A stretch of DNA of 64,000 nucleotides. It comes from Charina bottae (Eukaryota > Chordata > Lepidosauria > Squamata > Charinaidae). This document shows, in pieces, positions 40,001 to 51,180 of this stretch. Where the stretch lies: NCBI GenBank assembly GCA_023362775.1, contig JALMGJ010000062.1, positions 372,001-436,000 of the forward strand, in the 5' to 3' direction. The position numbers and the translations under genes are program-made. Numbering within the stretch: position 1 is the first letter of the stretch; every line of letters begins with the position of its first letter. Below the pieces are notes generated by a model. It had not been told where the DNA came from. It ran no database searches and saw only the letters and a program-made list of their open reading frames with translations.

Positions 40001-43000
40001 GTCTTGGGAGAGAAGAACAGAGTTTTTAATGGGTGTGGCTTTTTAAAGTGGGTGGGGGTTCGCCATGATACTGAGCAACCCGCTTCCAGCAGCAAGGGTG
40101 GACGGAGGCTGAGAGATTCCTTCCCGGGGAATATTATATTCTACAGGTAGTCCTCACTCAATGACCATTCGTTTAGTGACAGTTCAGACTTATGACGGTG
40201 CTGAAAAAAATGACTTACAACCATCGCAGTGTCCCCACGGTCACGTGATCACAATCTGGGCGCTTGGCCACCGGTTTGCATTTATGACCATCGCAGCATC
40301 CCGTGGTCATGTGATTGCCATTTCTGACCTTCCTGGCCGGCTTCCAGAAAGCAAAACCAATGGGGAACTGCGTGATTCGCTTAGCGACCACATGGTTCGC
40401 TTAACGAGCGTGATTTGCTTAAGGACTGCCACAAAAAAGGTCGTAAAATCGGACTGGATTCGTTTAATGACCACTTTGCTTAGCAACCGAAATTCCGGTC
40501 TCAATTGTGGTCGTTAAGCGAGGACTACCTGTACTTACGGTGAGATCTGGGTCCAGGAGGTTGTGCAGCTCCAGCTGCTGGTAGACTTTCAGGCGGTAGT
40601 CCTCCATCTGCTGCTTCTTCTGCTTGGCCAAGTCGTAGTCCTCCCTCTTGACAGCGCAGCGCTTCTCCACCTCGTAGCGCCCCAGCCGCTCCCCAACCTG
40701 AAACAGGGGCCCGGAGGGGTCACGGCCCAGGCCGGGAAGGGTCTCTCGAGCCCCAGAGGAAGAGGAGGAGGGTCCCGAACTTTCCTCTGAAGGGGTGGGA
40801 CCGTTTCGGAGGGGAGGAGCTATGAGGAGCGCACAGACCAAAGGATTCCTGGACTGGGGTGTGGCTGGGGAATTCTGGGAGTTGAAGTCCACACATCTTA
40901 AAGTGGCCAAGGCTGAGAAACGCTCAACATCATATAAAGACTGTGGCCTCCTAGAAATGGCTCCCTGGGGGCCACATGCCCCCCGCTGAGAACTGCTGGT
41001 CCCGATGTTCTCCAAGACCCCTTCCGTCCACAAAAAGGGCCAAGATAGGCATGGAGGAAAATAGGTATTACAGCTGTTTGCAGCTTGGGCGTAGCACTTT
41101 ACATCAATCTTTCGGTTGCAGGTCCCTCAGCAAACATGGCTAAACAGACCGTGATTTAACACAGGGCCAAGCTTTCTGAGGCACGAGCATCGCGGGTGCC
41201 CCCGAGGCCCGGCTCTTGCAGCGCCTGGTGCGCCTGCTGAAAGCCGGAGACTTAACTTTCCTGATATTCTGAGCTGAGAAATACGAAAGAACGGCAGCAT
41301 ACAATAGTTCTAAAAATAGCAACCCCCCCCTCTAAACTCCATCCCACAGAGTGAATGAGAAAATTAATGAGTGATTAAACGAATTAATGAGTTTTGCATC
41401 ACCGCCTCAACCATTCCAAAAAAAATTTAGGCGTAGGCCCAAAGCCATGAATAGCAGCACCCTTGGTTTAGTGAACTGTGTTACTGCAGTCAAACAAGCA
41501 GAACTCCGGATATTCAAAAAGGATCAATCCATGCCCTGAGGGGGAAAAATCCTTCACGTGCTTTGGAATTCCGAGAGGGGGAGGGATGAAGGACCACGAG
41601 GCGGCCATCGGTGTCCGTGTCCCCTTCCGAGTCTCCCCCTGGGACCCCCCCCCCGCCCCCGGCCATTACCTTCTGCAGATCGGCAATGGCCTGCTTGAGC
41701 TTCTTGGCGTGATCGTAGTGCTCCTGGCGCACCGCTTCGTGCTTCTTCTCGTCCAGCTTGCGGATTATCTGGGCCACCTCGGGGTCTTGGTACATGTCGA
41801 AAGCCAGATCGTCCAGTGGGGAAATTGCATCGGCCTTCCTGGAAAGGAGGGGAGAACTGCGTCTGGGAGGGAGCGGGCCCTTGGCAGGCGGGCCTCGGTG
41901 GGCGGGGAAGGAGACCCGCGGGGGGAGGCTTCCCAGGCAGGCTGCTCTCACCCAGGGTAGCTCCCGTCGAAGGCCAAGTCATCCGAACTGCTCCCTAGAT
42001 AATGGTCAATCAGCTTCTCCCTGGAAGACTTTAAAAGAGAACGACGACGGATAGAACCTTTCGCTAGAATTGGCGCAGCGCTGAGGAAGGACATCGAGAC
42101 TTAAAATATACCCAATCAGCCAATTCTCCAGGCGTGTTTAATCAGCTGCCTGATTTGGGGGCGTGGCTCCCAAACGTTCACTGAAAATGTAAGGGCCTCA
42201 AGGATCTTTAGATAGCCTTTCCTAGTACTGCTCTTGATACCAGCACTCGGTCTTGCCAAAGTTTAGTTAAACAAGAGCGCCTCCTGACCAAGCGTGGCAG
42301 ATCTCTGGGCATTTAAAATCCGCTGCTGCCCTGCTCGGAGGCCGATGCTCCCGGGGAGCCTCTTCCAACGCGGATATATTGGGCTTCAACCCCCATGGGT
42401 CACACCAAGCATGGCCAGGTAAAAGGTCTAACGCTGAGGTCTCCAGGTCGGGGAGGGGGGGGGGCTGGCTGGGGCGGTCGAAGCTGGAATCAAAGCTTTC
42501 GGGGAGCAAATCTAAACGGAAGGGGACCGCGCTTGGTGCGGAAGCCGCCCCGACAGAGGTGCCAATGATCTCAAACCACCATTGAAACCGTATGCAGGTC
42601 CAGCACCATCTGCCCTCAGCCACGACAGTCAAAGCTGCTGGGACGCTTCAGCCCACTGCCCTCCCTCTCGCGGTCCAGTCGCATCGGGGCGGTGCCGTGT
42701 CCCGCTCAGTCCCAACCGGTGGCTCTCGGCTGATGGGAGACACCGTCCCGCCACATCCAGAGGGCCAGGCATCCGCCGCGCCTGAGTTTTCACGAAGGGC
42801 CCATCGAGGAGATTCTCAGCATTCCACCCCAATGTCAGGCACACACACACACACCGCCCCCAATCCAGCTGATTGTGGGAACCGTCAGGCGGCCACTTGG
42901 ATCAGAAGTTTAAACGAGACTAAGTCTTCTCTTCACGTAACCAGCAGTGAGCAGGAAGGACCCTTTTTGCGTTTTCCTTCCCCTCCCCGCAATGTCCCAG

Positions 43001-44771
43001 ACTCACCTGGCTATTGTCACTGCTCAGGTCTGCCGGTTCCCCAATGATATTTATTGCCACAAGAGCAACCTGAAAAACGAGAGCGAGAAAGAGATGGCCG
43101 AGTTCCCAGCGGCGTCCTGAGAGGTGCTTTTGTATGTTTTTTTTTTAAAAACACTTTTATTCAAGAAAGCAAGAGAAGAATCCAACGGGCAACTCAAACA
43201 GTAACTGCTACTTTCCAATAATTCTATTTTTAACGATCAGTGTAGGAAAGTCAACTTTTAAATTCTGGGTTAACTATTTAATTGTAATTTTTTTTAAAAC
43301 TATGAAATTAAATTAACTATTTAATTAATTTTTTTTCCAGGCAAGCTTGTGCACCATATAGAAAGGTCTTCTCTGGCCATTCTAAATCCAAATATTTATT
43401 TATTATTCAAATTTATCACCGCCCATCTCCACAACAGTAGACTCTGGGCGGTTTACAACAATAACATTAAAATTAAAAACCTGTACACTTTAAAATAAAA
43501 TATAATAATAAATAGAAAAAATCTAGAGGATAGTGAGATCTTAAAAAGGAGGTATTACGGGGCTAACCACCCCCAGGAGGAACTATTACCTCCTTCGTCC
43601 CAAGCAAGGCGGCAGAACCAGGTCTTTGAAGACCTCCGGAAGGCCAGCAAATATTACTCTATCAACCTCAATAATTTTTATACTATGTTCCCTTCAGCTA
43701 GTGCTTCCAATCAGATGGATTTCTATTTCTACAAACAGTGTCTTTGGCCAGGCTAGCAATGCATCCAGAGACCCAGTTGGATGGGTCTTCTGGGTTTCTG
43801 GAAGAAAACATTCCCGGTTTACCCAACGGTGTCAGAGATTAAACTTCCAACCACGTGTGTGCAAAAGACTTCTGAGAAAAATCTTCATCAGGACCGAGAA
43901 GGTGAGAAAGGGGTTTTAAGGTCGTGATACTCAGCTAGGGAAATATTCTACGTTGTTCCTAAGCGACACACTGGGTTTCCCTGTGCACAGCTCCCTTCTT
44001 CCACTTTCAGGAAAGGAATCCAGAATAAAAATTTCCTTTTTATCCAGGTCTTTCCAACCTGAGTCATTTTAAGAAGAGTTTTAATTTTCCTTCTGAAATT
44101 TCAAGATAAAAAAAAAAAATTGGTAGATGCCTTGACTACCATTTGGGACAGAAGCCACCGAAATACGGTTGCCCAAGTTTGAAAAATTAGCTGGCCTGGC
44201 CACGAAACTGGCATCCGAGCTTTCGTGATGCTGATTTGGGAACAGGGAAAGGCTACTCCCAAAAAGCACCCCACGGTCAGGCAAAGCCCGACAATTCAGG
44301 ACCTTGTTCAAGTGCACAACTGCATTGTAAGAAACAGGAGCCCCGAGAGATGTGCAGCCAAGGAAGGAGGAGGCCTGGTGGAAAAAGACAGCACGGAAGA
44401 TACGTTCCGCAGAGCGCAGGCGCCATCTTGGGGTTGAACTCGTTTTACCTGGCTGTACAGGTTGTACCTATTAACATAGTTTTTGTGGAACGTCAGCTTT
44501 ACATATTGGCCCACCGCATCCACGTAGACCGATTTTAGCTCGCGGGCCCTGTAGCCAGTCTTTTCGTTGTCAGAGAGAGAGACATAACTGCGAGAGACAA
44601 AAAAAGAGGAAGAAACAAGGGTTTCATGCAGATTAACCCTGTGATAAACACATTGTACAAGTATCACAAACCCTTGGGCACCGATGGGCTATCACATGCT
44701 TGCAAGTATCTGAGCTCAACATTTTATATTCCGAGAAAAGGATGCCTGAAATTAATTAGTGAGCTGCCAAT

Positions 44772-44818
<47 letters not shown>

Positions 44819-47800
44819 TTTGATGGGCTCCCACCTTTTCCACACACAAGGTGGTTCTGTACAGCACTGTCAGGGTTCATGTCTATGAATCCTGCCATTA
44901 GAATCTATAATAGCTTAGTGCTTGTATAGTAGTTGGGAGGGGGAATGACAGTTGAGTGTTATGTCTGCTGCTGGAAGCTGGAAGTGTTTATTGGGACGTT
45001 GTTGTTGAGATCATCACAAGCACATTCAGACACGCCAGAGACTTCAAATCCCTGCAGTGAGGCTTCGTCTGCTTGAAATCCTGACCCGTCCCTCGACTCT
45101 CTCAAATCCCCATTAAGCACTCCAGAGCCAGGGAGGCCAAGCTGAGGGTCTGTGGCCATAGGCATTACTCCTATAGATAATACTCCACAAGCATTAAGGA
45201 AGCCCCCTCCCCGAGACACCCCAAAACGACCACGGATTTGGAATTGTTGATTTGACGGAAAGGAGTACACACGGATAAATAACCCCATGGACGATACTTG
45301 CATAACGACAATTCGGTTTAACTTAATCAAATGCGAGGGTCTTTAGGAGGGGGGCGGCGGCTGTCAGTGTCGCTCAAAGGCCAAAGGCGGCCCTTTTCCT
45401 GAAAAACGGGGCCCTCCTTTCTTAGAGGCTCAAGTGGGCTGCGGGGTGCGCCAACAGGGATGGGGGGCTGTATGTTCAACACTCCTCCCATACCGTCCCT
45501 GCTCTTAAAAAACCACCTCGGGGGGGGGAAAGACGCGCTGCCTGGTCTCCCTTCTTCTACGCCAGCGGCACAGAGCGGGGCTGCTCTGCTCTGCGTTCCT
45601 TCCTTCCCGAAGCGGCAAATACACCGAACGAGGGCGAGGGTGTGTTCTGGGCCCCTCCTTGGCGTCTGACGCCCACAGAGCCTAAGCCAGAAGTCCTCCC
45701 AGGGCCCCGATTGATCTACGCAACGTGCAAGCGGAGAACGTCGGCCTCGTCTCCTCCTCACGCCCTCGAGCCGGAAGCCAGCAGGAAGTCCAGATTCCAA
45801 CTCTGGGTTTCAGGTGGGGAACAGGCCCTACATCCTGGCACCCGTGGCATGCTGGACTGGGGAGACCGGAACCTTGGAGGCAGGCTGTGGCCGCCCCAGC
45901 TGGCGCCCCTGTTCAGGCCCCCTCGCCGCTTCCCCTTCTCTGCCAGGATAGTCTCCACTGGCCTCCAGATCCCCTTCCGGGCAGGCAAGAACCCTCCTAG
46001 GAGGCAAGCTTGGGCTACAAGCCTCCCCCCTTTTAAAAAATTGTTAAGAATGCCTTGGGGCCTGTGCACTTGAAAAAGGGACCAGTGTTTCCTCTGCAGC
46101 CTGCTGGTTCCCCATTCATTTATTTCAAAGAATCTAAAATAAAAATCCACGGGGGGCAGGGAGGCCAGTGGGCACTTTGGAAGGTCTTGCCCTGGGCTGG
46201 CACTCCTTGGCAAGGAAGAGCAGCTCAGCTTGGGCACGGCCACTCTTGCCTAATGCTCCTTTGGCAAGGATTCTTGAGTTAAATCCGGACCCTGCCTGTC
46301 TTTCTGGGTCGATAATGTTGTGTTACCCTTCCTGCATTCATACCCCACCTCTCCGCTGAGAGTTCAGCCCCCCCCATTTTATCCCCCATGTGAAGAGTGA
46401 AAAAGAGTGAAAAAGAGTGAAAAAGAGGGACCCAGAGTCATCCCCGAGCTCCCAACACCTGAACAACTACTTCATATTGACGTTATTGTGTTACTATATA
46501 ATACACATAGTCCTCGACTTATGGCCATTCACCTAGCGACCGTTTGAAATTACGACAGCACTGAAAAAAGTGACTTATGACCGGCCCTCACAGTTACGAC
46601 CGTTGCAGCGTCCCGCAGTCACATGATCAAAATTCAGGTGCTTGGCAACTGGCACATATTTACAAGGCTTGCAGCGTCCTGGGTTCACGTGATCGCTCTT
46701 TGCGATCTTCCCAGCCGGCTTTCGACAAGCAAAATCAATGGGGGAGGCCAGATTTGCTTAATGACCACGTGATTCGCTTAACAACCGTGGCAAAAAAGGC
46801 CATAAAAATCAGGCGCAACTCACTTAATGACCGCATCGCTTAGCAAGGGAAGTTCCAGTCCCAATTGTGGTCGTAAGTCAAGGACTACCTGTGGCCTATT
46901 GAGCATGGAGGAAACAGTGTCAACTAGCATTCACAAACATGTCTCTTAGCATCTGTGGCCAGTTATCTGGATTGCGCCAGGCACGCACTCGCTCTTCCAG
47001 TGGGACTGATCTTGAGTCAGCTACAGGGCCAGGCAGTGCCCACTTGCAACATCCCTCTGCCAGGCGACCCCAGGGGAACTCGGGCAGGCATACCGACATG
47101 GCTCAGGAAAGAGAAAGCTTACCCCAGCCTCTGGAATCGCTCCGATTTATAGGGCGCAAAGTAGTCGGGCAGATTTTCGCTGATATAGAACTCAATTTTG
47201 CTGGAGATCATGTATTGGTGAGCCAGGAGCTGCAGTTTTCGAATTCTACATCGTTCTACCATCTGGAGGACTATTTCTTGGGGATACTGACAGAGCCTGA
47301 AAATGAAGAAAAAAGGAGGTCTTCAATTTCCCATGCCTGGGTTGAAAGGAAATGAATATTTTATTACACTCAGCGACCAGTGGAAGGAAGGAAGGAAGGA
47401 AGGAAGGAAGGAAGGAAGGAAGGAAGGAAGGAAGGAAGGAAGGCAATAAAATGTAAGAAACATCCATATCCCTATAACCCTAACCCATTTGTATATAAGT
47501 AAGTCAATAAGTGAATAAATTTGTTGTTTATTCGTTCAGTCGTTTCCGACTCTTCGTGACTTCATGGACCAGTGCACGCCAGAGCTTTCTGTCGGCCGTC
47601 ACCATCCCCAGCTCCCCAATGGTTGAGTCCGTCACCTCCAGAATACCATCCATCCATCTTGCCCTTGGTCGGCCCCTCTTCCTTTTGCCTTCCACTTTCC
47701 CCAGCATCAGCTTCTTCTCCAGGGTATCCTGTCTTCTCATTATGTGGCCAAAGTACTTCAGTTTTGCCTTTAATATCATTCCCTCAAGTGAGCAGTCTGG

Positions 47801-48899
47801 CTTGATTTCCTGGAGTATGGACTGGTTTGATCTTCTTGCAGTCCAAGGCACTCTCAGAATTTTCCTCCAACACCACAGTTCAAAAGCATCTATCTTCCTT
47901 CGCTCAGCCTTCCTTATGGTCCAGCTCTCGCAGCCATAGGTTACTACAGGAAATACCATTGCTTTAACTATGCGGACCTTTGTTGTCAGTGTGATGTCTC
48001 TGCTCTTAAATTTAATGTTAAATAAATTTAACATAACATAAAAATTGTAGCCACAGGACCCACAAAACCTATAAAGCTAAAACGAAACATATAAAGCCTA
48101 TGACCTAGGAAGCTATCTACTTGATTGGCTGCTTTACAATCCTTGATTAGGTGCCCCTAAAAAGATAACTAAGAAAGAATAAGGTAAAGATGGTAAATGA
48201 ACGTTATGACATACAAAAGTTAAGATATGAAAATAACATAAAATACAAATGTTGCTTTTGTCCATATGGCGCTTTTTCACATGGCCTCGGAGAAGAATCT
48301 AGCGATTTGTGCTGAGATTTAGGGACTGTGTCCTTCAACAGTAAACGGAGGCAAAATTCAGCGGGCTGCCCTCGAAACATTCTAGTCAGTGGGGTTATCC
48401 TTTGGCATCTAGCTTGCTCATAAAAGGGGCAGCATATGAGCCACCGATTCTACTTTCTTCTCCCTACATGGACAGCTCTATCTCATTAGGGAATCTTCTT
48501 GTAGCTGCCCTCAGGGCCGCAGAGGAGAAAGCATTGGTGCGTGTCCTCAAAAAGGCCCATCTGTGTTCGTAAAAGGTACAATTATGTAAATACTTATTAT
48601 TATTATTATTATTATTTAAATTTATATGACCGCCCATCTCCCCCAACGGGGGACTCTTATACTTGGCCAAGGCACCATTAGAGACTTCTACCAAGAAAGA
48701 ATAAAATTCTGGGGCTCGAACCAACTCCTTCCCAGACAGAATTGGTTCCTTAATATGTTTCTCATATCACCCAGCAGACAGGTTACCTTGGTGATCTCCA
48801 TCCGTTGACCGTCGGCGCGTGGACCATCAGTTCTTTTGCGCTGAAGCCGTCCTCATGTCCGGATGAACTTATAACAATGAACCCAATTTTGTGTGGCAT
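28378..48899 (-). CDS. CEP104: Centrosomal protein of 104 kDa, 21 coding exons
   Basis: Coding exons in order: 48787-48899, 47123-47296, 44449-44587, 43007-43069, 41952-42028, 41670-41838, 40539-40697, 39258-39494, 38512-38715, 37995-38162, 37613-37786, 36510-36686, 35999-36205, 34720-34830, 33354-33390, 32785-32866, 31967-32075, 30575-30713, 29203-29270, 28809-28905, 28378-28514. Phases agree at every join and give 946 codons (human 925, from memory). Domains in order: an N-terminal jelly-roll fold from MPHKIGFIVISSSGHEDGFS; short coiled coils near 205-290 (KLDEKKHEAVRQEHYDHAKK); a Pro-rich linker; a TOG-type helical array near 435-690; a second coiled coil near 688-724; CxxC-type zinc fingers at about 765-880; and a C-terminal SKIP motif (926-929), the EB1-binding signal. 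CEP104 acts at microtubule plus ends and the ciliary tip, binding tubulin, CP110 and NEK1; human loss causes Joubert syndrome. The first, non-coding exon probably lies in the CpG island near 50.1-50.5 kb (a donor CAG|GTGGGC fits at 50145). Confidence 0.97.
28945..29079. mobile_element. Palindromic hAT-type MITE in CEP104 intron
   Basis: CTGTGTTGCTGAACC at the left and GGTTCAGCAACACTG at the right. A near-perfect inverted body is centred on the two AATTCCCCAGCCAGC arms. Flanks GTTTATAG and GTCTACAG look like a diverged 8-bp duplication. Confidence 0.8.
29777..30215. mobile_element. TA-flanked MITE in CEP104 intron
   Basis: TA-CAGGCGGTCCTTGGTTAAC to AGTGAGGACTACCTG-TA, more diverged than other copies. 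Confidence 0.82.
31600..31895. repeat. Diverged relative of the TA-flanked MITE family
   Basis: It contains TGGTCGCTAAGCGGAATGG, TTGCTAAGCGAACGCGTGAC, GGTCACTAAACAAGG and GGAGTGGCTGTA. These resemble the MITE body and right end, but the ends are too eroded to define. Confidence 0.45.
33830..34199. mobile_element. TA-flanked MITE in CEP104 intron
   Basis: TA-CAGGTAGTCCTTGACTTAC to GTAAGTCGAGGACTACCTG-TA, with inverted ends of at least 17 bp. Confidence 0.9.
35246..35656. mobile_element. TA-flanked MITE in CEP104 intron
   Basis: TA-CAGGTAGTCCTCGACTTAC to GTAAGTCGAGGACTACCTG-TA, perfect terminal inverted repeats of about 19 bp. Confidence 0.92.
36996..37021. repeat. (GT)n microsatellite
   Basis: An uninterrupted GT run in a CEP104 intron. 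Confidence 0.95.
37075..37199. mobile_element. Palindromic hAT-type MITE in CEP104 intron
   Basis: CAGGGTTTCTCAACCTTGG to CCAAGGTTGAGAAACCCTG, perfectly inverted ends, with a largely palindromic body. Confidence 0.88.
37205..37562 (+). mobile_element. CR1/L2-like LINE 3' region
   Basis: The longest tail copy here. A short coding remnant has the form WNILPPEVRRAPSLLAFRRS, typical of the C-terminus of such polymerases. It is followed by CCGCCCAGAGTC...GATGGGCGGTGATAAAT and an (ACAA)n tail. A mirror copy in the minus orientation is at 43389-43650. Confidence 0.75.
39821..39937. mobile_element. Palindromic hAT-type MITE in CEP104 intron
   Basis: CAGTGTGGCTCAGCCTTGGC at the left and GCCAAGGTTGAGCCACAGTG at the right, around inverted GACTTCAACTCCCAGAATTC arms. 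Confidence 0.82.
40142..40533. mobile_element. TA-flanked MITE abutting the CEP104 exon donor
   Basis: TA-CAGGTAGTCCTCACTCAAT to GTTAAGCGAGGACTACCTG-TA. Its right-hand TA occupies intron positions +6 and +7 of the donor after the exon 40539-40697 (minus-strand reading GTAAG then TA). Confidence 0.9.
40862..40926. mobile_element. Half copy of the palindromic hAT-type MITE
   Basis: It has GGCTGGGGAATTCTGGGAGT and TCTTAAAGTGGCCAAGGCTG only; the mirror arm is missing. Confidence 0.7.
43389..43650 (-). mobile_element. CR1/L2-like LINE 3' region
   Basis: Inverted counterpart of 37205-37562: same tail, same AGGTCTTTGAAGACCTCCGG-like coding remnant on the complementary strand. Confidence 0.75.
44774..44818. 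repeat. (GT)n microsatellite
   Basis: A GT run of more than 20 repeats in a CEP104 intron. Confidence 0.95.
46502..46893. mobile_element. TA-flanked MITE in CEP104 intron
   Basis: TA-CACATAGTCCTCGACTTAT to GTAAGTCAAGGACTACCTG; the right-hand TA is mutated. Confidence 0.85.
47382..47443. repeat. (AAGG)n microsatellite
   Basis: About 15 tetranucleotide repeats, about 85 bp upstream (in the transcript sense) of the CEP104 exon at 47123-47296. Confidence 0.95.
47521..48010 (-). mobile_element. BovB (RTE) LINE 3' fragment in CEP104 intron
   Basis: Same 3' end as the copy in the array (ATTCGTTCAGTCG complement). The minus-strand reading encodes the RTE C-terminal region with RDITLTTKV, VVTYGCESWT and RRSNQSILQEI. 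This copy is one continuous frame over about 165 codons, so it is less decayed than the array copy, but it is strongly 5'-truncated. Confidence 0.9.
48011..48780 (-). repeat. Probable decayed LINE, interrupted by a LINE tail
   Basis: The minus strand has short Cys/His-containing ORF pieces that look like an eroded transposon polyprotein end. At about 48597-48657 a (TTA)n plus CCGCCCATCTCCCCC tail fragment is inserted. Family not identified. Confidence 0.35.
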
Positions 48900-49061
48900 C
48901 CTGCCCTCTTGAGCTAACTGGGAAGAAAGAACAAGGTTTTTTTTTGCAAAACGACAGATTTCTCATGATCAAAGGTAGCAGTGTTTCGACCCCATGCTCT
49001 GAATGCAAGCAACTTTCAAGGTAAGTCAAAGGCCCATCTTAAACTTTTGCATTTACTCTAT

Positions 49062-49455
49062 TTTATTTATTTATTTAATCAATTTATACAGCCGCCCATC
49101 TCAACAAGTGACTCTGGGCGGTGAACGACGTTAAAAGTAAAAATAATGACAACGACAAAAATTAAAATGCAGAGGGAAATGCAACAAGCATTAAGGCAAG
49201 TAGGAGATGGGGCCCTTCACGCATTCGGGGGCCCAGGCCTGGGCACAAGTATTTGCATGTATTATATCTGCATGTGTTGCATTTGCATGTAATGAATTTG
49301 CATGTATTGCCATGTATTTGAATGTAGTGTATTTGCATGTAATGTAGTTACCTTTACTATATTATTATTATTATTATTATTGTTATTAACCGCCCAGAGT
49401 CCCTCTTTTTGGGGGGAGATGGGTGGTGGCAAAAATTCGAAAAATAAATAAATTA
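49062..49455. mobile_element. Two CR1/L2-like LINE tail fragments in inverted arrangement
   Basis: 49062-49127 (minus) and 49362-49455 (plus) both have the CCGCCCAGAGTC/GATGGGCGG tail. TTTGCAT-rich satellite lies between them (about 49245-49350). Confidence 0.65.
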
Positions 49456-49459
49456 TATT

Positions 49460-49660
49460 TTTATCCCGCCCTTTTTACATATTTTAGCCAACTTAAGGTG
49501 GCAAACATACCTAATACTCCTGCCTCATATTTTCCCCACAACAACCCTGTGAGGTGAGTTGGGCTGAGAGAGAGGGACTGGCCCAAAGTCTCCCAGCCGG
49601 CTTTCATGCCTAAGGCGGGACTAGAACTCTCCATCTCCTGGTTTCTAGGTCAGCATCTTC
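49460..49660 (-). mobile_element. Sauria-type SINE variant joined to satellite
   Basis: Same variant as at 20923-21118, with CAACCCTGTGAGGTGAGTTG and GACTGGCCCAAAGTCTCCCA. On its head side it changes into ACTTGCATATA and then TTTGCAT-rich satellite. Confidence 0.75.
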
Positions 49661-50112
49661 GCCACTTGCATATATTTAGTAATATATAAATCCAATAAAT
49701 AAATAATTGCATTTATTGTAATTAAATGTGATATATTGGCATGGAGTGTATTGGCATGCAATGTATTTTCATGTACTGTGTTTCCATGGACTAAGTTTGC
49801 ATATACTGGATTGGCATGCAATGAACTGGCATGTATTTGCATCTACTATATTTACATGTAGTTTGTATGGCATTGGCATGTTTTGCATGTAGTGTTGGCA
49901 TGTGATGGACCGGCATGTGTTTACATGTAACGTGCATGTACTGTGTTGGCATGCAAGGGACTGGCATGTGTTTGCATGTACTACATTTTCATGTGATTTG
50001 CATGTACTGGATTGGCATGTTCTGCATGTACTGTGTTGGCACGCGGTGGACTGGCACGTGTTTGCATGTCCCACATTTCCATGCACTGGATCGGCACGTG
50101 TTAGCAGCATGC
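49661..50112. repeat. TTTGCAT-rich degenerate satellite near the CEP104/DFFB CpG island
   Basis: Irregular 20-25 bp units such as TGCATGTACTGTGTTGGCATG and GACTGGCATGTGTTTGCATG, ending where the CpG island starts. The minus-strand Cys/His-rich ORFs here are repeat artefacts. Confidence 0.8.
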
Positions 50113-50119
50113 AGCCCGG

Positions 50120-51180
50120 CGCAGGCCCGGCGCCCCCTGCCCACCTGGAGCCGATCCGTCCGACGCGGCAGGCGGCCTCTTCTGCTCGCGTGTCCTTCAC
50201 CAGCATGAAGACGCCTGCGGGGAGGGGGGCGCAACTCGCCTTTACTGGCTTAATAAGTGCCAGAAATCCCAATGCTACAAAAAATAGTAAGAACGACCCC
50301 GCCCAGCCGTAGCCCCAAGGGCCCTCCCCAATCTTGTGGCGGGCAGTTCCGCCAGCCGCCGTGGCCGCGCGGGGAGGGGACCACACCCCGGGCGAGAACG
50401 CGCCCCCTCCCCCGCCCGAAGGGAGCCCCCCCTCGCCCCGACAGTCGGGGGGAGCCTAGGAAAAGGCGGGGGCCCCTCCGCCCCTCTCTCCTCCCCGGAA
50501 CCCCTTCGCCCCTACTTTATTCCGGCTCCATCACTAGGGCCTCTGTTCTCCTAGCAACCGCTGGGACGTCACTGCGCAGGCGCGAGCGCAGCGGCACAGT
50601 GACAGGCGGCGGGAGGGGAAGGGAAGGCGGGCGAGGCTCGGATGCGTCGACGAATGGGTCGCCTCCCTTGGTCGCGCCCTTTTTCCCGCCGGGAGCATGC
50701 GCGCTCGGGGCGTGCCGTTCCACACGCTGCCGCCGCGGGAGTCCCCTTTCTGCGCGTGCGCCGTCGCGCTGGGAGGCGGGCCCGACGCCGGATGAGCTCC
50801 CCGCCCGGCCAATCAGAGCCCGAGCGAGGCTGCGGTTTCCGGCGCGATGGCGGCCAAGGCGGTCAAGGTGCGGGCCGCGCGCGGCGGCCGCAAATACGGA
50901 CTGGCGGCGAGGAGCCTCCCGGAGCTGCTGCGCAAGGCCTCTCAGCTGGAGGTGCGGGGCGGGGCGGGGCGGGGCGGGGCGGGTCGCCACCGGGTCTCTG
51001 CCCGAGTGCGCGTTCCCTGACGGGGCTCTGCCGCTTCCCCACAGCCGCCTTTCGCCGCGGGCTGCCGGCTGGGTCGCTACGAGGACGGCGGCGAGATCAG
51101 CGAGGCCGGTTTCCGCGCCCTACCCGAGGACACCGAGCTGATCGTGCTGCCCCCCGGGGAGGAGTGGCGCGGCTGTGAGT
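50120..51180. promoter_or_regulatory. CpG island, shared CEP104/DFFB promoter region
   Basis: Very CpG-dense sequence between the CEP104 5' end (minus) and DFFB exon 1 (plus). Visible sites: NRF1-like GCGCAGGCGC (about 50574-50583), GCATGCGCGC (about 50696-50705) and GCGCGTGCGC (about 50752-50761); a CCAAT box CCAATCA at 50809-50815; and a YY1-like GATGGCGGCC over the DFFB start codon. A minus-strand CTCF-like core (GTGGGCAGGGGGCGC) sits at about 50130-50144. A bidirectional promoter is inferred from the divergent gene layout. Confidence 0.75.

Noticed and set aside
49769..50386. Cys/His/Asn-rich ORFs resembling metal-binding proteins
   Set aside because: They are translations of the TGCATGTACTG satellite.
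50257..51141. 294-codon plus-strand ORF across the CpG island
   Set aside because: Composition artefact overlapping DFFB exons 1-2 in another frame.
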